Assembly: GCA_025618425.1 (NCBI GenBank)
Contig: CM046845.1
Coordinates: 8,611,491 to 8,675,490, forward strand
Reading direction: 5' to 3'
Origin: Heliocidaris tuberculata
Taxonomy: Eukaryota; Echinodermata; Echinoidea; Camarodonta; Echinometridae
Length of the DNA: 64,000 bases
Shown: one piece after another, positions 24,092-36,571 of the stretch
Numbering within the stretch: the stretch's first letter is position 1
How the letters are laid out: the number at the start of each line of letters is the position of its first letter
The notes under the pieces: generated by a model
Seen by the model: the letters and a program-made list of their open reading frames with translations, nothing else
Database searches by the model: none
Told to the model about the DNA's origin: nothing
Translations under genes and position numbers: made by a program

Positions 24092-25209
24092 TGGGTGATT
24101 TCACGCTCGGTGTTGGTGTTTGTGGTTAGTGTTTATTTTGCCGCGAAATCATGATCTAACACCGACTATGAAATGAGAAAAAAATCAGTCGGTGTTAGGT
24201 GTTGACCTCTGATTTTCTGACGTAGTTCCGGTTGCCGGTGTTTAATTTTTGTCAGATGTTGTCTGTTGAACCGAGCTCGGCAGCCGGTGTTTAATTTCAT
24301 GTACAAAATTCCGTTCACTAACACTATACCCTAGGGATTAAGAAATTTTCATTTCACGTTCGGTGTTGGTGCTGGTGTTGCTACTTGACATGTATGCTAG
24401 ATACGGGAAATTTGGGGGATTAGCCGTGAGAAATAAAGTCAGTAGGCATCATTCGAAGTGTAATTTTACAGGTGTTATGAGGTAGTATGTTCATATAGGT
24501 CTGAAATTAAATCTAGGCCAACATTTAGTCCAACGTTCGATCTAGAGCACACGGAAAGGAACTAGATCTACCTTTGCTTTTTAAAGGGGCGGAATGAGTG
24601 AATAAAAAATCCTACCTAGTTTTTTTTCCAGATAGATTTGATAAATATGATGTTCGATATTCCGTAGTAAAAGACCCAGAGAATCCACATTATTAACTAG
24701 GATGAGTTCTAAATCAACAATCACAATGCAAAAGTAATGAAACTTCACGGCTAATCTGAGCCGATGCCCAAAATTTGGCCGTTTGCCATGTACGCGCTGG
24801 GCCGTCCGATCCGGCGTCTAGCTGCATTAACTACCGCAGCATTTTCTGCTGCAAGTGAGAAACTCGGCGAGAGAAATTAAATCTAAACTTACTGTTCCTA
24901 TCAATACTATCCATTTCTGTGAAGTTTCTTACCGGTCTCTAGATCAAATAAGGATTGCTTTTAGAATCACCGGACTACTCGGGCAATTTTACGATATTCT
25001 AGACTAATAATTCAGTAGTTAAAAACATTTTTTTCTTCTTCGTTGAGAATGGTGCTGACGCCATTACCAGTGTTAAGCTATCGATGCGCTTTGTTGGGAT
25101 ATCGGTATCGGCTCCTTAAATCTGAACAGCGGTGTTGGAGCTCGATTTTAGGAGAATCTTTGCTCTAAACACCAACACCAAACACCAACACCGAGCGTGA
25201 AATCACCCA
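24092..25209. mobile_element. TIR element with GTTGGTGTT-repeat ends
   Basis: TGGGTGATTTCACGCTCGGT at the left and ACCGAGCGTGAAATCACCCA at the right are perfect inverses, extended by repeated GGTGTT/AACACC units. An internal partial copy of the end (TTTCACGTTCGGTGTTGG) lies at about 24353. No transposase frame was found. Confidence 0.85.
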
Positions 25210-25374
25210 TTATGTGTACTAACCCCTGATGATTTTGTCTTAACACATGGCTTTACCTAACTCGAAATTTATGTACCGAAAAAAACATGACCCCTGTGTC
25301 CGACTGAGGCATTGTACAATGGCTGCTAAAACCGCTTCGTATACTTATACGTGCGAAACGGTGATCTTTACATA

Positions 25375-25640
25375 TACTATACTATAGAGTCAAAACTAGA
25401 AGGTCACACAGAATTTGCAGGGATCAACCAATCATCACCAAAATCTAATCGATTCTTTCCTGTCACTATCCAAACAATCCCTGAAAATTTGGTGCAAATC
25501 CGTTCACCCGTTCTCTAGTTATCTTGTACACAAACAAACAAACAAACAAACAAACAAACAAAACATACGGAACCCTTTACATAACCCTGCCGATTTTATC
25601 GGCGTGGGTAAAAACGGCCGTTTAGAAAACTCTTGTTACT
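25375..25640. repeat. Retroelement-like 3' tail with (CAAA)n
   Basis: The stretch reading CTGAAAATTTGGTGCAAATC then CGTTCACCCGTTCTCTAG is followed by (CAAA)n at 25531-25563, a pattern common at the ends of invertebrate interspersed repeats. The lead-in TACTATACTAT-rGGTCAAAACT also occurs at about 24058. Confidence 0.45.
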
Positions 25641-27270
25641 ATCTAGAGCCTGCACTTCCAACACATCACGTTCAATATCTGCAATATTATGAAACCATGT
25701 CGTCTTCTGAACGGACCAAAACCATGCTGGAATCAACTGACTTTGATAATACGTTTGGTAATACAGTCTCTCGTCGTGCTTTCGTATTTGAATCGTTCCA
25801 GCAGTATCTATATTTAGATTTAGGGAAAAACTACCTTCATTGTAAACTGATATCAAAGGCGCAATGTGCCATTCTTGGTATCGGGACATCAAATTGATTA
25901 TGAAGTGTAATTGACCGAAAGATAACCAATAACCAGAAACGCCGAGTGAAGTCCTTCTCCGAGAGTGCAATTCTGCGTTAGTCGAACTGAGGGGCTACAT
26001 AAAAAGCTGATGAAAATGAAGGAGGTGCATCCTATTTTTTTTTTTTTTTTTTTTTTTTATACTTAAATGATAAAGAGTTTGATTGGAACTTCCCAAAATT
26101 GTAAAATAATGGTTAGATAGACTTATGCGAAATCCACACACCAATTTTTTTTACCCGACAGTTTCAAGTAGTACCTGTGGCAGAGTTTGTATTCTAAATG
26201 CTTGTCGATCTTTTTCTTTCAACTTTTACTGAAAAACGTTGCTTTTAGTGAAGTTTTTATTTGCGATAAGTTAAAATCCTTATTTTGCAATTCATACTTC
26301 CCAGTTAAGATTTAATGTTAGGTAGGTATTTTGCATATTGGGCCAGACAATCGCACTTTAAAAAAAACACTTTAAGTTGGTTAAGTCTCCACTTGTATTT
26401 ATTTGTGTTTGTGGATTTTCATCATAGGCGGAGCCAGGGGGCACGAGGTGGTCATGCACCCCTGTTAATCCGAAAAAAAACCCGTCATCCGTGGAACTTA
26501 AGGGTCAAAATCTTAACCCTACCCATACCCTCAACCCCTATCCCTGTTTTTTGAGGAAAATTTGCGGCGTGTCACCCCCCCCCCCCCCCCCCGCTCTGAA
26601 AATTAACAATAAAGAAAAATCACACATTGTTAACATGGTTAAGGTGTTTCTTTTTCTTGGGGGCCTAAATTCCAAAAGGGGGGTTGGATTAGGGATTACA
26701 TTTATTTTTTGCAGGGGATGTCTACTAATGATGTGCCAGATTGGGTTTTCCCCAGGGGCAACTACCCCCGTGCCCCCCCCCCCTGGATCCGTCACGGTAC
26801 ATAATACTTTGATTTAAAAAGCAATAAAAGAGATTGATTTCTTGTGTCTTGTATGTTCAAAACATACATTGTTGAAAAATAAATGAAAATAAAATGCTCA
26901 TAAAGAACCATTGCCTGTCTAAATCTTATTTTTATTCTGTAGTGTGGAATTTCGACTTTATAGCGAAAGATTTAGATAGCAAATTGGATAGATAGAGAAA
27001 GAGAGCTTTAAGAGATTAAGGCGCTGATTCATAAAGGTGGACAGCGTTCACTCTGGTTTAACTAAAGCCCTGCTCACAAGAGGCGTCATTAATGACGTTA
27101 GGACTGCGTCAGTGACTTGTACGATCTTTTGTGCGTCATTAAAGAGTGATATCGTTTAAAACGTGATTGCAAAATGAACAGTTCAAACAATACGTTTAAT
27201 GGCTGGCGTATGGATAACTTGCCTTCACGGGCTCGATTTAGCGTAGGGACTGACGCAATCGAAATGACGC
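25641..27270. other. Intergenic stretch without a recognisable gene
   Basis: An open frame in both directions at 25596-25970 resembles no family I know. 26423-26800 looks like another G/C-run MITE (GGAGCCAGGGGGCACG at the left, CGTGCCCCCC to CTGGATCCGTCACGG at the right). Confidence 0.45.
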
Positions 27271-27272
27271 CT

Positions 27273-27417
27273 GGGGGGGGGGGGCGTTTCATGAAAGGAC
27301 TTGTCAGATATTTTATCCGACAAATTTGCTCTCAGCCAATCAGATGCAAGGATTTCAGTAGCTTATAACAGTTGTCGGATAAAATATCCGACAACTTTCT
27401 TTCATGAAACGCTCCCC
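27273..27417. mobile_element. Palindromic MITE, copy 2
   Basis: Same family as 8597-8735: GGGGCGTTTCATGAAAGGAC at the left and TCATGAAACGCTCCCC at the right, with GTTGTCGGATAAAATATCCG near the right end. Confidence 0.88.
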
Positions 27418-28807
27418 AGGTGGGAGCCGGACTTTAGTCCACTGGTTAATGGAGCGTCAAGTACCAAGCTCGTTATTCCATACAAGTTTACTGCAAGTCT
27501 GCATTAAAAAAATGATAATAATATATGGAATGAATCCAGTCATGAAATGAAAATGAGAAATTGATTTCATGTCGACATTTTATTTCGTATCCATGTATTT
27601 AACCCTAACGGGCCAATCAGGCTTTAAGTTCTGCATGGCAACTGAAACTATCCCTTCAATCCACTTTTGAAACAATCTCTGCAGGCCGGCCTTGTAGATG
27701 ATGGACTAAATGGGGATCATTGTTTTTAGAGGAAAGGCATTAAACATCGTCTAGAAAAGCGCTGTTGGGTTTGGTTGTAGAACAAAAGCACACAAAACAG
27801 ACAGGCAGCCAATCAGATCTACACTAAAGATAACTGCATACAATTATACCATTATATTCAGCGGTAAACTGTAAAGCAAACTACTGTATGCCAGTACTTC
27901 AACTTTGTCATGTCATCATTACAGAAGTATGGGGGGGGGGGGGGGGAGAAGGAGGGTTTGATATGGTTGCCCTGGTCGTTCAATATAATACTAAAATTGT
28001 TTAAAAAGTAAGTTCCCCTGACACTTCAAATAGTTCGACAAATATTTGACAAGATATTGTTCAGTCAAAAATGAAAGTATGGAGAATTTTCTTACCCATA
28101 TATTATTTTGTTATTTGCGAACAATTGTTTTTTCATAATGAAATTGTTGAGTTTTTTTTTTTATTGCAGTCGGTACTAGAAAAAAATTTTTTTTGCTTGC
28201 CATAATTCATGCAAGGTTTGCCTGTGTATTCTCTTAATTTTCCAATTCTTTTCACTTACAAGTGCGTAAACTGTCATTCAAATTCATTAAACCGCATTAT
28301 ATAAGTCACCCTATTTCAATGCATTTCGAGAGTTCGAAATACAAGTTACTCGCCCGTACATGAACTTAAGAACTTAAGAGCTGAGAATAGTATACAGGTG
28401 TGTAACCAGCACTGAATTATGAAACACAAAATGCAACTTTTTTTTTCTAGTACAGACTGCGATGAAAAAAAATCATTATGAAAGCATAATCTTTTGGCTA
28501 AAAATAACTTTTCGATGGAAAAAATTTCATCAAACATTTCCCGAGTTATAACGAGGGTTACTTTTACATAAGGTGCCTCTGTAACTGGTTATGGTATTTT
28601 ACATATATAAGTGTAATGAAATAATATATATACATTATTCTTTCATTTCCTTGCACATAAACATGTTTATCATGTTGATAATTCACGAACTGGCATTGAC
28701 GTAGACAAAGACATTGAAAGTTTCATGAATTTAAAAAAAAAAAAATCAAACTCACCATGGCTACAATGCATTAACTGTGTGGATACACCTTCTTTGTCTT
28801 TTTATAT

Positions 28808-28859
<52 letters not shown>

Positions 28860-29128
28860 AGTATCATATTCCAAGAAACATGTCTTCTGAGCCTCCAGTA
28901 ATGAGACCTATTTGATCACAGATAAATACGAACACTTCTATTTATCCTTTGTCACAGGAAGTGTGGGAAAAACAAAATCACCTACTGTCATCTCTTACTT
29001 GACATGCTTGACGTAATAGTGGATTTAGGGCATAATGGAGTGGAGGTTAAGCTATGTTCTAAGCTATGGTGGCATAAAGAAGGATTAGAGATATGAATGG
29101 AATGAAAGAGAATAAGGTTCAAACGCAA
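27418..29128. other. Intergenic stretch with a weak hairpin and (AT)n
   Basis: A diverged fold-back around 28060-28570 (TTATTGCAGTCGGTACTAG versus CTAGTACAGACTGCGATG) and (TA)n at about 28812-28852. No gene recognised. Confidence 0.45.
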
Positions 29129-30030
29129 TACTGCACTGTATGTAACAGGGGTGGGTGCAGGGAGGGGGGAGTTTTCCCCCTCCCGCGCGAAGCGCGAAAG
29201 CTCTGACGTTTTATAGCAAATTTGAGGGAAAGATAACAGCTCGTAGCACCTTTTTTAGGCGGAAAGTTAGTTCGACGCCTGGACTACTTTTCAATTATTT
29301 GGACAAAATACTGCACTGTATATAACAGGGGTGAGTGCAAGGAGGGGGAGTTTTCCCCCTCCCGCACGAAGCGCGAAAGCTCTGACGTTTTATAGCAAAT
29401 TTGAGGGAAAGATAACAGCTCGTAGCACCTTTTTTAGGCAGAAAGTTAGTTCGACGCCTGGACTACTTTTCAATTATTTGGACAAAACACTGCACTGTAT
29501 ATAACAGGGGTGAGTTCAGGGAGTAGGGAGTTTTCCCCCTCCCGCGCGAAGCGCGAAAGATCTGGCGATTTATAGCAAATTTGAAAGAAAGATAACGGCT
29601 CGTATAGCACCTTTTTTTTAGGCGGAAAGTTAGTTCGACGCCCGGACTGCTTTTCAGTTATATGGACGCAATACTACATTGTATGTAACGGGGGGGGGGG
29701 GGGGGTGCAGGGAGGGGGAGCAGGGAGGGGGTGCAGGGAGGGGGAGCAGGGAGGGGGAGTTTTTCCCCTCCCGCGCGAAGCGCGAAAGCTCTGACGTTTT
29801 AGCAAATTTGAGAGAAAGATAATGGCTCGTAGCAAACAATTTTTTTAGGCGGAAAGTTATAGTTCGACGCCCTGACTGCTTTTCAATTATTTGGAGGCAA
29901 TACTGCACTGTATGTAACAGGGGTGGGTGCAGGGAGGGGTAGTTTCCCCCTTCCTGTGCAAAGCGCGAAAGCTCTGACGTTTTAGCAAATTTGAGAGAAA
30001 GATAACCGCTCGTAGCGCCTTTTAAGGCTT
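29129..30030. repeat. Tandem satellite, about five units of roughly 180 bp
   Basis: The unit starts TACTGCACTGTATRTAACAG at about 29129, 29309, 29489, 29670 and 29899. It continues through CTCCCGCGCGAAGCGCGAAA, GCTCTGACGTTTTA, AAAGATAACAGCTCGTAGC and TTAGTTCGACGCC. The fourth unit is longer because a GGGAGGGGGAGCA block has itself been repeated. Confidence 0.92.
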
Positions 30031-30261
30031 TTTTCTCTCACTGCCCCCGCTATTTCGCTCTCGGTTTTTTTTTTTTTTTTTTTTTTTTAGGGACTGAATA
30101 GGGGGGGGGGGGCATGGCTCGCCTGGCCCCCTCCCCTGTTTACGCCTATGCTTGTGACTAACCCCCTAATCTGAGTTGGAGCCTCCGCTAACAGACCAAA
30201 ACCTGGTTCCTTCTCGGTTCCCTAATTCACTGCTTACGCAGTGAAGGACAGGAGTAGGGGG

Positions 30262-30266
30262 GTTAG

Positions 30267-30319
<53 letters not shown>
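30262..30319. repeat. (TA)n microsatellite
   Basis: Nearly pure TA repeat directly before the left arm of the palindrome at 30320. Confidence 0.95.
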
Positions 30320-30322
<3 letters not shown>

Positions 30323-32383
30323 GGATGAATTCAAACCAAAGATGATGCAGGATACTCAGGAAATTTAAGCTTTCGTCTTTCGACTTCTTCAGAAATTTAT
30401 TCTGAAACAGTTATAAAGAGAAGATACAATCACTAAGAAAGGCATGACAAAATTAACGAAGAGAATAATTCACAAAATACAAAGAGAAGACACAATCATT
30501 CAAAAATTGACGGACTAATATTATTGTCAGTAGAAATATCATGTAAAAATACCGAAATTTCAAATGAATTATAATAAAGCCGACATACCTGTCGTAAACA
30601 GAAGTGATGCCAAGGTCTTGTTGAATTCCTTGAATAATGTTAATAGTTTTGATAGTTTTGAGTTGCTTGGATACCCACTGGTGTTAAAAAGCGTACTGCG
30701 CTTTGCCAATGCGCATGTGTTGCCATGGGTAATATCATGAATATTCATTAAATACATGAAATGCACCAAGTGCATATATTTGAGAGTAAACAAGTCACCG
30801 AGTTCATACAACATTCTACTTATATACTACATGTACTATACGAATTGTATGGTGAATATCATACACAAAATATCATACATCTTAAACGAAATAAAACAAT
30901 TAGCTTCAAATTATGGGATATCACAGCTATAAGGTACTGGTAAATGAAACCGCCGTTCCATAATCTTTTGTAAAAAACACTGTCCAATACCTACTATAAT
31001 TTGGTAAGAAAACAAACTAACTCTCTTCTATCTATTTAATCTATTATGTATGTTTAACCTATTATATATGTGACAATGATAATAAATAAAAAATAAAAAA
31101 TAACTAAAAACGAAAGTCCATAAGAGAGAAACAAGTGTATGTAATTGCCGAGTTCGCGACTTATTCCTCAACATTGATTGTATGGTGAATATCATACACA
31201 AAATATCATACATCTTAAACGAAATAAAACAATTAGCTTCAAATTATGGGATATCACAGCTATAAGGTACTGGTAAATGAAACCGCCGTCGGCAAAACAA
31301 CAAATACTCTCTATACGAGAATGTGCAACACACGGTCAGACATCAAGAAATACCACACAGACAGGCGTAAGGAAATCCCTATTGCTGCCCATTTCAGCAC
31401 AAATGGGCGTACTGCAGATGACATTCAACTCACAGGAATATAAGTAATTAGAAAACACCAAGAATCAGTCATCCTGAAACGCGAATCATACTGGATCCTC
31501 AAACTTAAGACGCTTACACCAAACGGCATCAATGTTGAGGAATAAGTCGCGAACTCGGCAATTACATACACTTGTTTCTCTCTTACGGACTTTCGTTTTT
31601 AGTTATTTTTTATTTATTTATTATCAATGTCACATATATAATAGGTTTAACATACATAATAGATTAAATAGATAGAAGAGAGTTAGTTTGTTTTCTTACC
31701 AAATTATAGTAGGTATTGGACAGTGTTTTTTACAAAAGATTATGGAACGGCGGTTTCATTTACCAGTACCTTATAGCTGTGATATCCCATAATTTGAAGC
31801 TAATTGTTTTATTTCGTTTAAGATGTATGATATTTTGTGTATGATATTCACCATACAATTCGTATAGTACATGTAGTATATAAGTAGAATGTTGTATGAA
31901 CTCGGTGACTTGTTTACTCTCAAATATATGCACTTGGTGCATTTCATGTATTTAATGAATATTCATGATATTACCCATGGCAACACATGCGCATTGGCAA
32001 AGCGCTGTACGCTTTTTAACACCAGTGGGTATCCAAGCAACTCAAAACTATCAAAACTATTAACATTATTCAAGGAATTCAACAAGACCTTGGCATCACT
32101 TCTGTTTACGACAGGTATGTCGGCTTTATTATAATTCATTTGAAATTTCGGTATTTTTACATGATATTTCTACTGACAATAATATTAGTCCGTCAATTTT
32201 TGAATGATTGTGTCTTCTCTTTGTATTTTGTGAATTATTCTCTTCGTTAATTTTGTCATGCCTTTCTTAGTGATTGTATCTTCTCTTTATAACTGTTTCA
32301 GAATAAATTTCTGAAGAAGTCGAAAGACGAAAGCTTAAATTTCCTGAGTATCCTGCATCATCTTTGGTTTGAATTCATCCCAC
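30320..32383. mobile_element. Penelope-like element remnant in a near-perfect 0.86 kb palindrome
   Basis: Positions x and 62703-x are complementary from 30320 to 31177 against 31526 to 32383, with very few differences. The 348-base centre holds a second copy of 30847-30957 and then a fragment of a GIY-YIG endonuclease. The right arm is thus the 3' UTR of the element and the left arm an inverted copy of it. Confidence 0.85.
31288..31545 (+). pseudogene. GIY-YIG endonuclease C-terminal fragment of a Penelope-like element
   Basis: The frame reads VGKTTNTLYTRM, RSDIKKY, IPIAAHFSTNGRTADDIQLT, a TAA stop at 31441-31443, then VIRKHQESV, KRESYWILKLKTLTPNGIN and a final TAA at 31543-31545. The Y-V-G-x-T start, the HF, and the R-E-x-x-W-I-x-K-L-x-T-L-x-P-x-G-x-N end are typical of the endonuclease that closes Penelope-like polyproteins. 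The reverse transcriptase is missing and the internal stop shows it is dead. Confidence 0.75.
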
Positions 32384-32440
32384 TATGTTCTATATCACCC
32401 AAACCAAAGCGAATGGTAAAAGTAGACTCAACATCATCAC

Positions 32441-32487
<47 letters not shown>
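32441..32487. repeat. (TA)n microsatellite
   Basis: Pure TA run about 60 bases after the right arm of the palindrome. Confidence 0.95.
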
Positions 32488-32490
<3 letters not shown>

Positions 32491-32699
32491 TTATGATCTC
32501 TCTCCTCTATGCTCATAAATCCTAATTAATTTTTGTCACCTCGCTTAACATCGCTATATATCACTGTATAATTTTTAATGTAATGATTTTCTTTCTTCAA
32601 TGGGTGTCCTTGTTAGCCAGTCATCAATACACATAAATATATAGTTAGGTACACAGACGGCTCCTCATGGGAAATAGTGTTCACTTTTTTTTTCAACAT

Positions 32700-33590
32700 G
32701 GATTCCTATGTAGAATTTAATGCTGAAAACGATAGCATCGACTGATTTTTGAGAAAAAGTGCCCAAAGTGCCCAAATTTTATGTTTTAGTGGCCCGCCAT
32801 TGTTTTAATGCATTTCAGAGCCAACCTTGGGGCTAGAAACGTTCGTTTGGTGTTGAAAACCCACTATAAACAGTAAAATTAAATATGGTAATGGTCAAGA
32901 CCCACCAAAGACCTAAGGGGCCCGGCATTTGTTCCAAAAGGGCCCGAAGGACCAGCTACTCACTAGAGTCGAAAAGAATGCTTTAGATGCTTTTCTCGAG
33001 GCAATAGAAGCTCAGTAAATGGCTATTTGTATATCAAAATACAATGATACATTGTGGGTATGATAACATAGGTTGGCCAAATATGTGGCAGGTGCCCAAA
33101 TTCTGATTTTAGAGGGCCAAATGTAACATAAGTGATTATCGAGCATAACTATAGTGGCATGACATATTTTCTTTCTAAAGATATTTGAAAATGTGTTCGA
33201 CAAATAGTATTTATCAAAACAATCAAGATTACAACATTTTGGGGGCACCTGAAAGGACGTGAGAGCCCTGAATCTCTTTATTACGGCCCAATTGAAAATG
33301 CATTAAAAATCATATATATCCCTGACTTAGTACATATCTAAACATATGCTACGTGATGTCCCGATATTATGGGTGATACATATAATGTATAAATGATGCA
33401 GTGATCTTTAACAATATTGTTCTTTAAACTGGTCTCAGTACAAAGTAGTATGTACAAACAACCATAATTCGAAATTTCAGCATTCCACGACAAACTCTGA
33501 GTGCTAAAATCAAAATTCTCAAACACCTTTCTGGCGAATATGACAGGATTTGTAAAACAGTCCCATACGTAGCTTTCTGTGTACTCCCAC
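32700..33590. repeat. Left arm of a large diverged inverted repeat
   Basis: Reads such as ATAGCATCGACTGATTTTTG, GGTTTTCAACAC-type blocks, and GACCCACCAAAGACC recur inverted in 35300-36265. No protein family recognised in the arm. Confidence 0.8.
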
Positions 33591-35299
33591 TGCCAAAAAG
33601 ATAAAAAAGGTAATGAATTATGTTCAGTGGAAGTTGTTTATAGCTTTCTGTTTACACTCTTGTAGCCAGGGTTTCATTTACGGAGGGGTGGTCGGATCGC
33701 ACAAGCTGAGCGTGCGCCCTTGGGGGGGGGGGGGCGCGGGAGGGGCTTTGGCATTTGTTCAAATCGAGACATTTAGGCAGTTGATCTATTCCATTCTGTA
33801 AAATACAGAAAATGAAAAAAAAATGAGGACTGTGTTCTTGATTAATCCTCTGATGTTTGGTAAATTTACGCTCTTCTTTTTCATTATAACTACCTTGATT
33901 CATTTTCTAATTAAGAAAAAATTTGAACGCTAAAATAAAAGTCTGTAAATCCTATTTTGGGGGAGTGAGAAGGGCCTATATTGAGTGTGAGCTGTTTTCA
34001 ATATCCTACTGTACAGCATACGTAGAGTATGAGTCTATATTGAATACCGTTTTATCTATTTCCTGTCAATACCATTAGCAATTGTTTTAGGGAAATATAA
34101 GTGTTTACAGATCTGTGTATCAGAGTACTAGGATGAGACAATGATAACCACAAACATATGGCCCGAGTGGGCCTACATAAACATACGGTCTGACTGCTGC
34201 AAAATATTTCTTATAGGAGTTTACACAAATGCCAGGTATAATGAAACCAGTTTTGTCAATATTATTCCACACGTCACAATATTGCAATAGATTTTCCGGC
34301 TATAATTTTCATAGACAATATAATAGAAGTTGTAATTATCTAAAATAATATTTCTAGAACAGGCCTTCAAGGTTTATGACCTATATTTTATATAATATTT
34401 TGTTCGATGAAAAGAATTGCAGTATTAATATATTGCTCGGTTTGTATTCGTATTTTATGGGAGTTGGGTGAAGGAGGGGGGGGGGTCGGAGTTGTTGATT
34501 TCAGATCCCCTTCATAGACAACCTAGATAAATACGCTGATATAAATGCTAAGATATATAAAAGGAGAAAAAAAAGAAGATAGTAAAAGAAAAAAAGGAAA
34601 GCAAGAAGAAGGGAGAAAAGGAGAAGAATAAAGGAAGAATGGAATCAATCCCCTAACGCTAGTGAAAAATCGCTCTTTGACTGCGGGCAAGAATCAACAA
34701 TGTGATGTTGTAGATGTCTGTATAAAAAACCGCTGCCCCCTCAGATTACCATTAGAACCGAGAATTTGTTTATGTTGAGTGAAAATATGTTTTGTAATGA
34801 TTGTCTTCATATGAACTTACCTTTAAAAAAATATCTTTTTTAAGTGAGAGTAATAACTGTTTTTACCGAAAAGAATGTAATAGAATTGAAGAAAACTAGA
34901 TACCATATCAATCTTTAAAAACTTTTGAAATTGCTTCCTTGCACTATAATTCTGATATATACGTAGGCTATATAGCTTGTATACATTTTTCTGGATGTAA
35001 GTTCTGTTATTTATCCACCCTTATTTGTATGAGTGTGAAAACGTTTCTTATGATTGAGTTCCAGCAGTACTTATTAAACTAATATCAAAGCTAAATCAAA
35101 CGGGGTATCAAAGCAGCAATAATAATGATATATCGACAAGTGGAAATTTTCACTCTCGATATGAAGAGATGCCAAAGCTTCCGCGCTCCGCTCAGGAGAT
35201 CGAACCACCCCGGTCCCGCACTCCCCGCCCCATCCCCCCAGAAATCCTGGCTACGGGGGTGCAAATAGAAAGTTAACAACTTTCTATTGCCCGTTGTCT
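33591..35299. other. Spacer of the large inverted repeat
   Basis: 1.7 kb, with a G/C-run MITE fragment at about 33655-33790 and an A/G-rich tract at 34557-34640. Another fragment (CCCCAGAAATCCTGGCTACG) is near 35238. No gene recognised. Confidence 0.45.
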
Positions 35300-36265
35300 T
35301 TATTGGAGCACACAAAAAGCTACGTATTGGACTATTTAACAAATCCTGTCATATTCGCTGGAAAAGTGTTTTCAAACTTTGATTTTAGCACTCAGATATT
35401 TTTCTGGAATGATGGAATTTCGAACTATGGTGCTTTGTACATACTTCTTTGTACTGAGATCACTTTAGAGAACAATATTGTTAAAGCTCATTGCATTATA
35501 TGAGCAAGACTATGGTCCCTTTGTTGGGCCCTTATTTACGAAAATGGGCCTGAAACCTTTTTAATGGAAGCTGCAGGTGCCCAAGTGTATTATTCATTAT
35601 ACATGACTATCACCAGTAAGTTCGGCATATTATGTACATTATGTTTTGATATGTTAGTCAGTGAAATATATGATTTTTAATGCATTTTCAATTGGGCCGT
35701 AATAAAGAGGTTCAGGGCTCTCACCTCCTTTCAGGTGCCCCCAAAATGATGTGATCTTGATTGATTTGATAAATTCTATTTGTAGAACACAATTTCAAAT
35801 ATCTATAGAAAGAAAATATGTCATGCCACTATAGTTTAATGCTCGATAATCACTTATGTTACATTTGGCCCTCTAAAATCAGAATTTGGGCATCTGACAC
35901 ATATTTGGCCACCATATTATTATACCTTCAATGTAGCATTGTATTTTGATATTAAAACAGCCATTTACTAAGCTTCTATTACCTCCAGAAAAGCATCTAA
36001 AGCACTTTTTCGACTCTCGTGAGTAACTGGTCCTTTGGGCCCTTTTGGAACAAATGCCGGGCCCCTGAGGTCTTTGGTGGGTCTTAACCACTACCATATT
36101 TAATTTTACTGAATATAGTGGGTTTTCAACACTGAACGAACGTTTCTAGCCCCAAGGTTGGCTCTGAAATGCATTAAAACAATGGCGGGCTACTAAAACA
36201 TAAAATTTGGGCACTTTGGGCACTTTTTCTCAAAAATCAGTCGATGCTATCGTTTTCAGCATTAA
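35300..36265. repeat. Right arm of the large inverted repeat
   Basis: Inverse of 32700-33590. The sum of paired positions drifts from about 68982 at the outside to 68892 at the inside, so the arms differ by roughly 90 bases of insertions and deletions as well as point changes. Confidence 0.8.
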
Positions 36266-36571
36266 ATTTTACATGTGTCCAGTGTGTCCAGCTGAAACTG
36301 TGTTGACCAATCTCTTTGTATATTTGGCTCTGTTGGTGCTTATAGAAAATGGGGAAAAAATATTACTGATTTGGGGGTATTTTCAAACACTTTCCACCAC
36401 TCGGATTCCTTAGAACTTCTTACACGTTATGAATAAGTGCATTTTTATGATGCTAAAACAGTTGAAATATTTTTGTTGCAATTACTTGGAGGTTCGTGCC
36501 ATTTTTTTTTTCACTAAACGACTTTACTACTTCCCGCTGGCCCAACCTACCCCACTCTCCCCGTACACAGT

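Noticed and set aside
25415..25970. Overlapping frames of 160 and 124 residues on opposite strands
   Set aside because: No recognisable family, repeat tail at one end, and no splice context; probably chance frames in a decayed repeat.
29129..30030. CRISPR-like array
   Set aside because: Units of about 180 bases without repeat-spacer structure, in an animal genome; it is a satellite.
30569..30943. Small frames that recur identically at 31760-32134
   Set aside because: They are mirrored by the palindrome and lie in the 3' UTR of the Penelope-like remnant.
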